NCBI RefSeq assembly: GCF_042697365.1
Contig: NZ_CP137604.1
DNA length: 64,000 bases
From: Brucella pseudintermedia
GTDB lineage: Bacteria; Pseudomonadota; Alphaproteobacteria; Rhizobiales; Rhizobiaceae
Strand: one strand, 5' to 3'
Each line of letters starts with the position of its first letter. Within the stretch, counting starts at the first letter, position 1. Positions 28,302 to 36,554 of this stretch are shown here, in pieces. Below the pieces are notes generated by a model. It was given only the letters and a program-made list of their open reading frames with translations, ran no database searches and had not been told where the DNA came from. Made by a program: the position numbers and the translations under genes.

Positions 28302-28416
28302 CCTCCTCATCCTGAGGAAGCGTCCTGAGCTTGCCGAAGGACGCTGTCTCGAAGGATCAGGAATGAAGCAAACCCTCGTCCTTCGACACGATGCTGCGCA
28401 CCGGCTCAGGATGAGG
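28302..28416. repeat. REP-like inverted repeat (CTCATCCTGAGG type)
   Basis: Left arm CCTCATCCTGAGGAAGCG, then GTCCTGAGC and TTGCCGAAGGACG; right arm CGTCCTTCGACACG then CCGGCTCAGGATGAGGG. The arms are inverted relative to each other. This is the very common alphaproteobacterial intergenic element containing the CCGAAGGACG / CGTCCTTCG cores. It separates acs from the convergent SdhAF4 gene. Confidence 0.8.
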
Positions 28417-28482
28417 GCGTTGCAGGAAGTTGGATGGCCGCTAAAAGTTTGCTGAGATTTTCGTTCCTGCATCCCAAACTTT

Positions 28483-28701
28483 TTAGAAGTCTATCGACCG
28501 TCCCTTGATCTCCCAGTCACCATAACGGGCCGGATCTTTTCCGCCGCGACCGCCAATTTCGCGCGGTGCTTGCGCTTCCTTTTCGGCGGCGCGGCGCGCT
28601 TCGGCTTCCTTCAAGGCGCGCTGGGCCGCGGGCGGCAAGTCTTCAAACGTGCGCTTGTCCACATTTTCCGGGGCTTCGGTTGCGTCGGTTTTTTCGCTCA
28701 T
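28483..28701 (-). CDS. SdhAF4-like succinate dehydrogenase assembly factor (DUF1674)
   Basis: A 72-residue charged protein ending DPARYGDWEIKGRSIDF, the diagnostic C-terminus of the DUF1674/SDHAF4 family. In mitochondria SDHAF4 binds flavinated SdhA and helps SDH assembly; the bacterial homologue is assumed to do the same. The N-terminal half is a low-complexity Ala/Glu-rich helix. It is divergent from htpX, with 135 bases between them. No sdh genes are in this window. Confidence 0.85.
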   Translation of the reverse strand: MSEKTDATEAPENVDKRTFEDLPPAAQRALKEAEARRAAEKEAQAPREIGGRGGKDPARYGDWEIKGRSIDF

Positions 28702-28836
28702 CGGTCACATTCCTGTTGGCTGCATCTGCTCCCATTATTGAAGCGAAGCCTGTTCATACCCATCATATAGGCAGAAAGGCTTGCCGTGCAAAACCCTTGC
28801 GAGGGCGCGCGGCTCAAGATTTGGAGACCGCCACGG

Positions 28837-29802
28837 ATGAATATGACGAAAACTGCCATGCTGATCGCCCTCATGACGGTCATGTTCATGAGCATCGGCT
28901 ATTTGCTGGGCGGCGGAGGCGGCATGATGATCGCGCTTGTGATCGCCGTCGCCATGAACCTGTTCGGCTACTGGAACTCCGACAAGATGGTGCTGCGCAT
29001 GTACAATGCGCAGGAAGTGGACGAGCGCAGCGCGCCTGATTACTACCGCATGGTGAGCGGCCTTGCCGCCAATGCGGGCCTGCCGATGCCGAAGGTCTAT
29101 ATCATCCACGAAGACCAGCCGAACGCCTTCGCCACGGGCCGCAACCCGGAAAACGCCGCCGTTGCCGCGACGACCGGCCTGCTTAACCGGCTTTCGCCGG
29201 AAGAAGTGGCGGGCGTGATGGCGCATGAGCTGGCGCATGTGCAAAACCGCGACACGCTGACCATGACCATCGTGGCAACGCTTGCCGGTGCGATCTCCAT
29301 GCTCGGCAATTTTGCTTTCTTCCTTGGCGGCAACCGCGAGAACGGCAACGGCATCATGGGCGTCGTCGGCACGCTTCTCGCCATGATCGTCGCGCCCTTT
29401 GCCGCCATGATCGTGCAGATGGCGGTGAGCCGCACCCGCGAATATGCCGCCGACAGGCGCGGCGCGGAAATCTGCGGCAATCCGCTATGGCTGTCGTCGG
29501 CGCTGGGCAAGATCGCGCGTGGCGCCAAGGCCATCCCGAACGAGGAAGCCGAACACAACCCGGCAACCGCGCATATGTTCATCATCAATCCGCTGAGCGG
29601 GCGCGGCGCGGATAATCTTTTCTCGACCCACCCGGATACCGATAACCGCATTGCAGCGCTTGAGCAGATGGCTGCCGAAATGGGCATCCGCTCCGCCGGA
29701 ATGGCGCCGCGTGCCGCTGCCCCTTCCCAAAGCACCGGTCCATGGGGTAATGCAGGCGGCAATAGCAGTGGCGGTTCCGGCTATCGGGGACCGTGGTCGT
29801 AA
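28837..29802 (+). CDS. htpX: Membrane zinc metalloprotease HtpX
   Basis: A 321-residue M48B protease that degrades misfolded inner-membrane proteins. Two N-terminal helices (about 6-24 and 27-45) precede the zinc site HELAH in GVMAHELAHVQNRD; two more hydrophobic segments follow. The third ligand lies in the SRTREYAADRRGAEICG region. A glycine/serine-rich tail ends YRGPWS. ATG 28837 was chosen; ATG 28843 is also possible. It is followed 15 bases later by rsmB, so the two are probably cotranscribed. Confidence 0.96.
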   Translation: MNMTKTAMLIALMTVMFMSIGYLLGGGGGMMIALVIAVAMNLFGYWNSDKMVLRMYNAQEVDERSAPDYYRMVSGLAANAGLPMPKVYIIHEDQPNAFATGRNPENAAVAATTGLLNRLSPEEVAGVMAHELAHVQNRDTLTMTIVATLAGAISMLGNFAFFLGGNRENGNGIMGVVGTLLAMIVAPFAAMIVQMAVSRTREYAADRRGAEICGNPLWLSSALGKIARGAKAIPNEEAEHNPATAHMFIINPLSGRGADNLFSTHPDTDNRIAALEQMAAEMGIRSAGMAPRAAAPSQSTGPWGNAGGNSSGGSGYRGPWS

Positions 29803-29817
29803 ATAAAGAAGAGTAGT

Positions 29818-31209
29818 GTGAACGATAAAAAAGCCGCGCCGAAGCGTGGAAACAAAAAGCCGCAGAACAACTACGCCGCAGACCTGCGCCCCGGTCTGGC
29901 GGCGCGTTTGTGTGCGGCGCGCCTGCTCGGTGCGGTGATCGAGAAGAACACCTCGCTCGACGGCCTCACCGACAATACCCACGGCCACCCGCAATATCTG
30001 GCGCTGGAGCCGCGCGACCGCGCGCTGGTTCGCGCCATTCTGGGTTCTGCGCTGCGCAATCGCGGCAGCATCGAACGCGCCATCAACAAGCGGCTCGACC
30101 GGCCATTGCCGGAAAATGCTGTGGCGCTGAAACATCTTCTGCACGTCGCCATCGCCCAGATTTTCTATCTCGACCTTCCCGACCATTCGGCGGTCGATCT
30201 GGCGGTGGAAGCGGCAAACAACGATCCGCGCAACCGCAAATATGCCGGTCTGGTCAATGCGCTGCTGCGGCGTCTGGCGCGCAACAAGGAACGCGCTCTC
30301 GCCCACACGCTTGAGCCCGAAACCAATGTGCCGGAATGGTTCGCCAAAAGCATCGCCGACGCCTATGGCGCGGAAAAAGCCGCAACCATTCTCGCCATGC
30401 ACGCCTATGAGCCGCCGATCGATTTCACGGTCAAGGGCGATGCGAAGGCATGGGCCGAGAAGCTCGGCGGCGTGGCGCTTCCCAACGGTTCGGTGCGCCT
30501 GCAAACGGTCGAAGGCAATCTCACCGACCTGCCCGGCTTTGCCGAAGGCGACTGGTGGGTGCAGGATGTGGCGGCGAGCCTGCCTGCCCGCCTGATGGGC
30601 GACATCAAGGGCAAACGGGTGGCCGATCTCTGTGCCGCCCCCGGCGGCAAGACGGCGCAGCTCGTGCTTCAGGGCGCGGATGTGACCGCGCTCGACCTTT
30701 CCGAAAACCGCCTGAAGCGTCTCAACGCCAATCTGGAACGGCTCGGTTTCAAGGCGAAGACCGTCGCCACCAATCTGATGGATTTCCAGCCGGATGAATT
30801 GTTCGACGCCGTGCTTCTGGATGCGCCCTGCTCGTCCACCGGCACGGTGCGCCGTCACCCGGACGTGCCATGGACCAAGACGCCGCAGGACATTGCCAAG
30901 CTTGCCGAACTTCAGGGCAAGCTTCTGGCGCACGCGGCCACGCTGGTCAAACCCGGCGGCGTGATCGTCTTTTCCAACTGTTCGCTGCATCCGCTCGAAG
31001 GCGAGGAAATGGCGCGCAAGGCGGCGGAAAATCCGCTGCTGGAGCCATACCCGATCACGGAGCAGGATTGTCCCGGTCTTGAAGGGCTGGTGACGGCAGA
31101 AGGCTTTTTGCGGTCTACGCCTGCAGACCTGCCGCCGGATCGTTTTGACGGCAATCCGCAAATGGCTGGCATGGACGGCTTCTTCGCCGCCCGCTTCAAG
31201 CGCGTATAA
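29818..31209 (+). CDS. rsmB: 16S rRNA m5C967 methyltransferase family protein (RsmB/Sun)
   Basis: 463 residues. The N-terminal NusB-like RNA-binding domain (ARLCAARLLGAVIEKNTSLDG through about residue 150) is followed by a class I SAM methyltransferase domain. The latter has the AAPGGKTAQLVLQGADVTALDLS motif and the catalytic-cysteine motif DAPCSSTGTVRRHPD plus the second Cys in VFSNCSLHPLEGEEMA. It fits RsmB, which methylates C967 of 16S rRNA, although paralogues exist. It starts with GTG 29818 behind AAGAAGAG, close to htpX. Confidence 0.92.
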   Translation: MNDKKAAPKRGNKKPQNNYAADLRPGLAARLCAARLLGAVIEKNTSLDGLTDNTHGHPQYLALEPRDRALVRAILGSALRNRGSIERAINKRLDRPLPENAVALKHLLHVAIAQIFYLDLPDHSAVDLAVEAANNDPRNRKYAGLVNALLRRLARNKERALAHTLEPETNVPEWFAKSIADAYGAEKAATILAMHAYEPPIDFTVKGDAKAWAEKLGGVALPNGSVRLQTVEGNLTDLPGFAEGDWWVQDVAASLPARLMGDIKGKRVADLCAAPGGKTAQLVLQGADVTALDLSENRLKRLNANLERLGFKAKTVATNLMDFQPDELFDAVLLDAPCSSTGTVRRHPDVPWTKTPQDIAKLAELQGKLLAHAATLVKPGGVIVFSNCSLHPLEGEEMARKAAENPLLEPYPITEQDCPGLEGLVTAEGFLRSTPADLPPDRFDGNPQMAGMDGFFAARFKRV

Positions 31210-31231
31210 AACCGCTAAATAAGTGTTTTCG

Positions 31232-31259
31232 CATACCGGACGCGCTTCCGTCCGGTATG
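31232..31259. terminator. Perfect hairpin between rsmB and the heparinase-like gene
   Basis: CATACCGGACG (31232-31242) pairs with CGTCCGGTATG (31249-31259), a perfect 11-bp stem with a 6-base loop, 22 bases after rsmB. There is no T-run. It may be a weak terminator, an attenuating hairpin or a repeat remnant. Confidence 0.5.
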
Positions 31260-31331
31260 GTTAACGCTCGATTCACCATTTCAGTACAATTGTATCAAAG
31301 GAAACCGGCTGTTCGATTTGGCCGCAGCAGA

Positions 31332-33074
31332 ATGACAAACGATACGGAGAAAGACCGGGTGGCAGTCGCCCTCAGCGAAACCCCGCACCTTTGGGGACTG
31401 GCCGTTGCACAGGCGTGGCGCAAGTTCAGCCGCCGTCTGCGCATGGGGCCGCTTTATCGCTGGCGCTTCACCGGCTTTACCCCGGACCGCATTCTGATCG
31501 CCCCGCCAGACCTGCGCGTCGCCGACCCGCAGCTGGCGCAGGAATTCTATCATGGCCGCTTTGCGCTCGCCGGTCGTCTTGTCGAAACCGGCGGATTGTC
31601 GCCTTTTGCCGTCGAGCCGCCGACACCGGAATGGGAGGCAGCCCTTCAGAGTTTCGGCTGGCTGCGTCATCTGAAAAGCGCCAACAGCGAACTGGCAACC
31701 GCCAATGCGCGCGCGCTCGTCGATGACTGGATGCGCATGTTCGGCAAGCGCATCGGCGGTCTTGCCTGGTCGCCGGAAGTCACCGCCCAGCGCATCATCG
31801 CCTGGCTCCAGCATTCCAATCTCATTCTGTCGGGCGCCGAACTCCCCGCCTATCGCAAATTCATGCGCTCACTCGCCATGCAGGTGCGTTACCTGCGCAC
31901 CGTCGCCGCCGCCATGGATGACGGCGAGGAACGCCTGCGCGCCCGCATCGCTCTTGCCTTCGCAGCGCTTGCCTTGCCAGTTTCGCCGCCGACGGCCCGC
32001 GCCGCGCGGCGCAATCTGGAATATGAGCTGAAGCGCCAGATCCTGCCCGATGGCGGGCACATCTCGCGCAATCCCGTTACGGTGCTGGAACTTCTGGCCG
32101 ATCTTCTGCCGCTCCGCCAGACCTATGCCAACGGCACCGAATCGCCGCCCAAGGCGCTGATCGAAGCCGTTGAGCGCATGTTGCCGGCACTGCGCTTCTT
32201 CCGTCATCAGGATGGCAGCCTCGCGCTTTTCAACGGCGTTGGCCCGACAATGCCGGAACGCATCATCTCGGTTCTCCGCCACGACGAGACCGCCGGATCG
32301 CCGCTCACCCATGCGCCCTATTCCGGCTATGAACGGCTTTCGATGGGGTCCACCACCATCATCGCCGATACCGGACTGCCGCCGCCGGTGACCGCATCGC
32401 GGGATGCCCATGCGGGTTGCCTCGCCTTTGAAATGTCCTCCGGGCGCCAGCGCTATATCGTCAATTCCGGCATCGACCGTTTCGGCCCGCCGGAATTTCG
32501 TCCCTTGGGCCGCTCGACGGCTGCGCATTCCACCGCCACCATCAACGACACGTCCTCGTGCCGTTTCAGCCTCAATGCGGGCCTTTCCAACATGATCGGC
32601 ACGCCGATCATTGCAGGCCCGACTCGCGTGCAGCGCGACCGGATCGAGGAAATGGGGCGGCAGGGATTTGTTGCCAGCCATGACGGCTATGCGCGCCTGT
32701 TCGGCATCTATCACGAACGCCGCCTCGTGCTGTCGCATAATGGCAGCGTCATCCAGGGCGCCGACCGCTTCTATCGCGGCGATGGCCGTCCGTTGAAGGC
32801 CAACGGGCGCGACAATATTGCCGTCCGCTTCCACCTGCATCCCTCGGTCGATATTTCCTTCGATGAGAACGGATTGATCGTCCTGTCAGCGGATCGCGAC
32901 GACACCTGGGTCTTTTCCTGCTTTGAAGTTGCGCCGCAACTGGAAGATTCGATCTTCTTTGCCGGCTTCCGCGGCCCCGTGACATCGAAACAGATTGTGC
33001 TCTCCTTCCCGGCTTCCGACCTGCCGGAAGTGAACTGGCAGTTCAGCCGCGTCGCCCTCGGCAGCTACGTATAA
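31332..33074 (+). CDS. Heparinase II/III-like protein
   Basis: About 580 residues (MTNDTEKDRVAVALSE...). The alpha/alpha-toroid N-terminal half includes the WRFTGFTPDRILIAPPDLRVAD region. The C-terminal beta-rich half, with GCLAFEMSSGRQRYIVNSGID and AHSTATINDTSSCRF, matches the Heparinase II/III C-terminal fold, where the His of the AHSTA segment is part of the active site in characterised lyases. There is no signal peptide, which is odd for a polysaccharide lyase. It lies between rsmB and purH, an arrangement I recall as conserved in Brucella and other rhizobia. Substrate unknown; an internal role in an envelope or storage glycan is possible. Confidence 0.88.
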   Translation: MTNDTEKDRVAVALSETPHLWGLAVAQAWRKFSRRLRMGPLYRWRFTGFTPDRILIAPPDLRVADPQLAQEFYHGRFALAGRLVETGGLSPFAVEPPTPEWEAALQSFGWLRHLKSANSELATANARALVDDWMRMFGKRIGGLAWSPEVTAQRIIAWLQHSNLILSGAELPAYRKFMRSLAMQVRYLRTVAAAMDDGEERLRARIALAFAALALPVSPPTARAARRNLEYELKRQILPDGGHISRNPVTVLELLADLLPLRQTYANGTESPPKALIEAVERMLPALRFFRHQDGSLALFNGVGPTMPERIISVLRHDETAGSPLTHAPYSGYERLSMGSTTIIADTGLPPPVTASRDAHAGCLAFEMSSGRQRYIVNSGIDRFGPPEFRPLGRSTAAHSTATINDTSSCRFSLNAGLSNMIGTPIIAGPTRVQRDRIEEMGRQGFVASHDGYARLFGIYHERRLVLSHNGSVIQGADRFYRGDGRPLKANGRDNIAVRFHLHPSVDISFDENGLIVLSADRDDTWVFSCFEVAPQLEDSIFFAGFRGPVTSKQIVLSFPASDLPEVNWQFSRVALGSYV

Positions 33075-33180
33075 AGTTCAAATTGGTCTTTTGCGGTAGG
33101 ATTCTCGGCGCGCCTGTGTTACGGCGAGCCGTCCACTTTCCTGAACGCATCCGTTTCAGCAACGAAGAGACCAACTCCCT

Positions 33181-34797
33181 ATGGCTGTCAGCTCCAAGCA
33201 TATTCCCGCTCCCGATCTTCATCGGGTGCGCCGCGCCCTCCTTTCCGTTTCCGACAAGACCGGCCTGATCGATTTCGCCAAGGCGCTTCATGCGCAAGGC
33301 GTCGAAATCCTCTCGACCGGCGGCACCGCCAAGTCGATTGCCGCAGAAGGCATTCCGGTGAAGGACGTGTCCGAAGTCACCGGCTTCCCGGAAATCATGG
33401 ACGGGCGCGTCAAGACGCTGCATCCGGCAGTCCATGGCGGCCTGCTCGCCGTGCGCAACGACCCGGAACACGTCGCGGCCATGGAAGCACACGGCATTGG
33501 CGGCATCGATCTCGCCGTCATCAATCTCTATCCGTTCGAGGAAGTCCGCTTCCAGGGCGGCGACTACGACACGACCGTCGAGAATATCGACATTGGCGGC
33601 CCGGCGATGATCCGCGCTTCCGCCAAGAACCACGCCTATGTCGCAACGGTTGTCGATCCTGCCGACTATGCCGACGTGGTGGCCGAACTGGAAAAGCATT
33701 CCGGTTCCCTGCCGCTCGCCTTCCGCAAGAAGCTTGCCGCCAAGGCCTTTTCGCGCACGGCAGCTTATGATGCGGCCATTTCCAACTGGTTTGCCGAGGC
33801 AATCAACGAAGAAACGCCGGTCTATCGCTCGGTCGCAGGCAAGCTGCATTCCGTCATGCGCTACGGTGAAAACCCGCACCAGACGGCTGGCTTTTATCTC
33901 ACCGGCGAAAAGCGCCCCGGCGTCGCCACCGCGACCCAGCTTCAGGGCAAGCAGCTTTCCTACAACAACATCAACGACACCGATGCGGCTTTCGAGCTGG
34001 TGGCCGAGTTTGATCCCGCCCGCACCGCAGCTGTCGCCATCATCAAGCACGCCAATCCATGCGGCGTGGCGGAGGCGTCCACCATCAAGGAAGCCTACCT
34101 CAAGGCGCTCGCCTGCGATCCGGTTTCAGCCTTTGGCGGCATCGTAGCGCTTAATAAGACGCTCGATGAGGAAGCAGCCGAAGAAATCGTGAAAATCTTC
34201 ACCGAAGTCATCATCGCACCGGATGCCACCGAAGGCGCTCAGGCCATCGTCGCCGCCAAGAAGAACCTGCGCCTGCTCGTGACCGGCGGTCTGCCGGACC
34301 CGCGCGCCAAGGGCATCGCCGCCAAGACGGTTGCCGGTGGCCTGCTGGTCCAGTCGCGCGACAATGGCGTGGTCGATGACCTTGATCTGAAAGTCGTCAC
34401 CAAGCGCGCGCCGACCGAAGCCGAACTCAACGACCTCAAATTCGCCTTCCGCGTCGGCAAGCATGTGAAGTCGAACGCCATCGTCTATGTGAAGGACGGC
34501 GCAACGGTCGGCATCGGCGCAGGCCAGATGAGCCGGGTCGATTCGGCCCGCATCGCAGCCCGCAAGGCCGAAGATGCAGCCGAAGCAGCCGGTCTTGCCG
34601 AACCGCTCACCAAGGGCTGCGTGGTCGCTTCCGATGCGTTCTTCCCGTTCGCCGATGGTCTGCTCTCCGCAGTTCAGGCTGGCGCAACTGCTGTCATCCA
34701 GCCCGGCGGCTCCATGCGCGACGACGAAGTGATCGCCGCTGCCGACGAACATGGCATTGCCATGGTCATGACCGGCATGCGTCACTTCCGCCACTAA
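33181..34797 (+). CDS. purH: Bifunctional AICAR transformylase / IMP cyclohydrolase
   Basis: 538 residues, catalysing the last two steps of de novo IMP synthesis. The N-terminal IMP cyclohydrolase domain has ALLSVSDKTGLIDFAKAL and MDGRVKTLHPAVHGGLLA. The C-terminal AICAR transformylase domain has KHANPCGVA, with the catalytic Lys-His region, and VASDAFFPFADGL. Length and order are normal. It is followed by a strong terminator. Confidence 0.98.
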   Translation: MAVSSKHIPAPDLHRVRRALLSVSDKTGLIDFAKALHAQGVEILSTGGTAKSIAAEGIPVKDVSEVTGFPEIMDGRVKTLHPAVHGGLLAVRNDPEHVAAMEAHGIGGIDLAVINLYPFEEVRFQGGDYDTTVENIDIGGPAMIRASAKNHAYVATVVDPADYADVVAELEKHSGSLPLAFRKKLAAKAFSRTAAYDAAISNWFAEAINEETPVYRSVAGKLHSVMRYGENPHQTAGFYLTGEKRPGVATATQLQGKQLSYNNINDTDAAFELVAEFDPARTAAVAIIKHANPCGVAEASTIKEAYLKALACDPVSAFGGIVALNKTLDEEAAEEIVKIFTEVIIAPDATEGAQAIVAAKKNLRLLVTGGLPDPRAKGIAAKTVAGGLLVQSRDNGVVDDLDLKVVTKRAPTEAELNDLKFAFRVGKHVKSNAIVYVKDGATVGIGAGQMSRVDSARIAARKAEDAAEAAGLAEPLTKGCVVASDAFFPFADGLLSAVQAGATAVIQPGGSMRDDEVIAAADEHGIAMVMTGMRHFRH

Positions 34798-34822
34798 ATC
34801 CTTGTGAGCCACACATTTATCG

Positions 34823-34851
34823 AGGCCCCGGAACCAACCGTTCCGGGGCCT
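34823..34851 (+). terminator. Terminator of purH
   Basis: A perfect 12-bp stem AGGCCCCGGAAC (34823-34834) and GTTCCGGGGCCT (34840-34851) with a CAACC loop is followed by TCGTTT on the plus strand, 26 bases after the purH stop. Confidence 0.85.
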
Positions 34852-34859
34852 TCGTTTAG

Positions 34860-34962
34860 ATCGGTTCTGATCCTAGCGGAATCCCGGAACCGATCTATCT
34901 CTTTGTTTTTTCGCATTATCCTACGCAAAACCGCTTCGCACTTTTGCTGGAAATGCTCTATT
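34860..34962. repeat. Rhizobial intergenic repeat, family A (inverted copy)
   Basis: Contains TCGGTTCTGATCC...CCCGGAACCGA (small hairpin), TTTGTTTTTTCGCATTATCC, then GCAAAACCGCTTCGCACTTT and TGCTGGAAATGCTC. This is the reverse of the copies at 19667 and 20912. It lies in the leader of glpK, about 60 bases before its start. Confidence 0.8.
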
Positions 34963-35021
34963 TTGAGTTTCATATTCTTTCGTTTACATTCGTTTCGAAC
35001 AGATTTGGAGGAGCCCGCCCC

Positions 35022-36521
35022 ATGACGCAGTTTATCGGTTCCATCGACCAGGGAACCACGAGTTCGCGTTTCATCATCTTCGACAGGCAGGGCGATATCG
35101 TCGCCAGCGACCAGCGCGAACACGAGCAGATTTATCCCAAAGCGGGCTGGGTCGAGCACAATCCGGTGGAAATCTGGCGCAACACGCAGCACGTCATCGC
35201 CGCCGCGCTCAGGAAGGCAAATCTGAAGCCGGGCGACATAGCTTCCATTGGAATCACCAACCAGCGCGAAACCACGCTGCTCTGGGACAGGAAGACCGGC
35301 GCGCCGCTTTATAATGCAATCGTCTGGATGGATACGCGCACCGACGAGCTGGTCGCCCGTTACACCAAGGAGGGCGGCGCGGACCGCCTGCGCGAAAAGA
35401 CGGGCCTGCCCATCTCCACCTATTTTTCCGGCCTCAAGCTGCGCTGGATACTCGATCACATTCCGGGAGCGCGTGAAAAGGCCGAAGCGGGCGATGCGCT
35501 TTTCGGCACCATCGACACATGGCTGGTCTGGAACCTCACCGGCGGCACTGAGGGCGGCATTCACATCACCGACGTGACCAATGCCTCCCGCACCCAGCTT
35601 ATGGATCTTGCGACGCTGGAATGGGACGCGGATACTCTTCGCCTGTTCGATATTCCATCAGCCTGCCTGCCGGCAATCCGCTCTTCAAGCGAGGTCTATG
35701 GCGAGATCACCTTGCCCGCGCTTTCCGGCGTCAAGCTTGCAGGCATTCTGGGCGACCAGCAGGCAGCGCTCTTTGGGCAGGCCTGTCTGGAACCGGGCGA
35801 AGCCAAGAACACCTATGGCACCGGCTGCTTCATGCTGATGAATACCGGCGAGAAACTGGTGCCCTCCAATTTTGGGCTACTGACCACGGTTGCCTACAAG
35901 CTCGACGGCGCCAAGCCGGTCTATGCGCTGGAAGGGTCCATCGCCATCACCGGCGCTCTGGTGCAATGGCTGCGCGACAATCTCGGCATCATCAAGAACA
36001 GCGGCGACATCGAAACGCTGGCGCGCACTGTCGAGGACAATGGCGACGTCTATTTCGTTCCGGCTTTCTCCGGCCTTTATGCGCCGCACTGGCAGGATTC
36101 CGCACGCGGCATCATCGCTGGCCTCACCCGCTTCGCCAATAAGGGCCACATCGCGCGCGCAGCACTTGAGGCAAGCGCCTATCAGGTGCGCGAAGTGCTG
36201 GATGCGATGGTGAAGGATTCCGGCGTCGAGATCACGGAACTGCGCGCCGATGGCGGCATGACCGTCAACGAGCTTCTCATGCAATTTCAGTCCGACATTC
36301 TGGACGTGCCGGTCGTGCGCCCGAAAATCATCGAGACGACGGCGCTGGGCGCCGCCTATGCGGCGGGACTTGCCGTCGGCTACTGGAAATCGACGCAGGA
36401 CATCGTGGAAAACTGGCAGGTGAGCCATCGCTGGCACCCGCGCATGTCAGCCGAGGAAAGCACGCGCCTGTTCCGCTCGTGGGAAAAGGCCGTGCAGCGT
36501 TCGCTGGGCTGGATCGAATAA
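35022..36521 (+). CDS. glpK: Glycerol kinase
   Basis: A 499-residue FGGY-family kinase producing glycerol-3-phosphate. It begins FIGSIDQGTTSSRFIIFD (phosphate-1 loop). It contains SIGITNQRETTLLWDRKTG, the catalytic-Asp region ILGDQQAALFGQ and the adenosine loop GLYAPHWQDSARG. The C-terminal FGGY signature is present near LRADGGMTVNELLMQ. ATG 35022 has a GGAGGAG site; the longer frame upstream runs into the repeat. No glpF or glpD is adjacent. Confidence 0.97.
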   Translation: MTQFIGSIDQGTTSSRFIIFDRQGDIVASDQREHEQIYPKAGWVEHNPVEIWRNTQHVIAAALRKANLKPGDIASIGITNQRETTLLWDRKTGAPLYNAIVWMDTRTDELVARYTKEGGADRLREKTGLPISTYFSGLKLRWILDHIPGAREKAEAGDALFGTIDTWLVWNLTGGTEGGIHITDVTNASRTQLMDLATLEWDADTLRLFDIPSACLPAIRSSSEVYGEITLPALSGVKLAGILGDQQAALFGQACLEPGEAKNTYGTGCFMLMNTGEKLVPSNFGLLTTVAYKLDGAKPVYALEGSIAITGALVQWLRDNLGIIKNSGDIETLARTVEDNGDVYFVPAFSGLYAPHWQDSARGIIAGLTRFANKGHIARAALEASAYQVREVLDAMVKDSGVEITELRADGGMTVNELLMQFQSDILDVPVVRPKIIETTALGAAYAAGLAVGYWKSTQDIVENWQVSHRWHPRMSAEESTRLFRSWEKAVQRSLGWIE

Positions 36522-36530
36522 AGGCCGCGT

Positions 36531-36554
36531 TCCGGCCCGTCACAACGGGCCGGA
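36531..36554. terminator. Shared hairpin between glpK and the MFS gene
   Basis: TCCGGCCCGT (36531-36540) pairs perfectly with ACGGGCCGGA (36545-36554) around CACA. It lies in the 18-base gap between the convergent genes and includes the MFS stop codon. There is no T-run; a bidirectional termination role is plausible. Confidence 0.55.
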
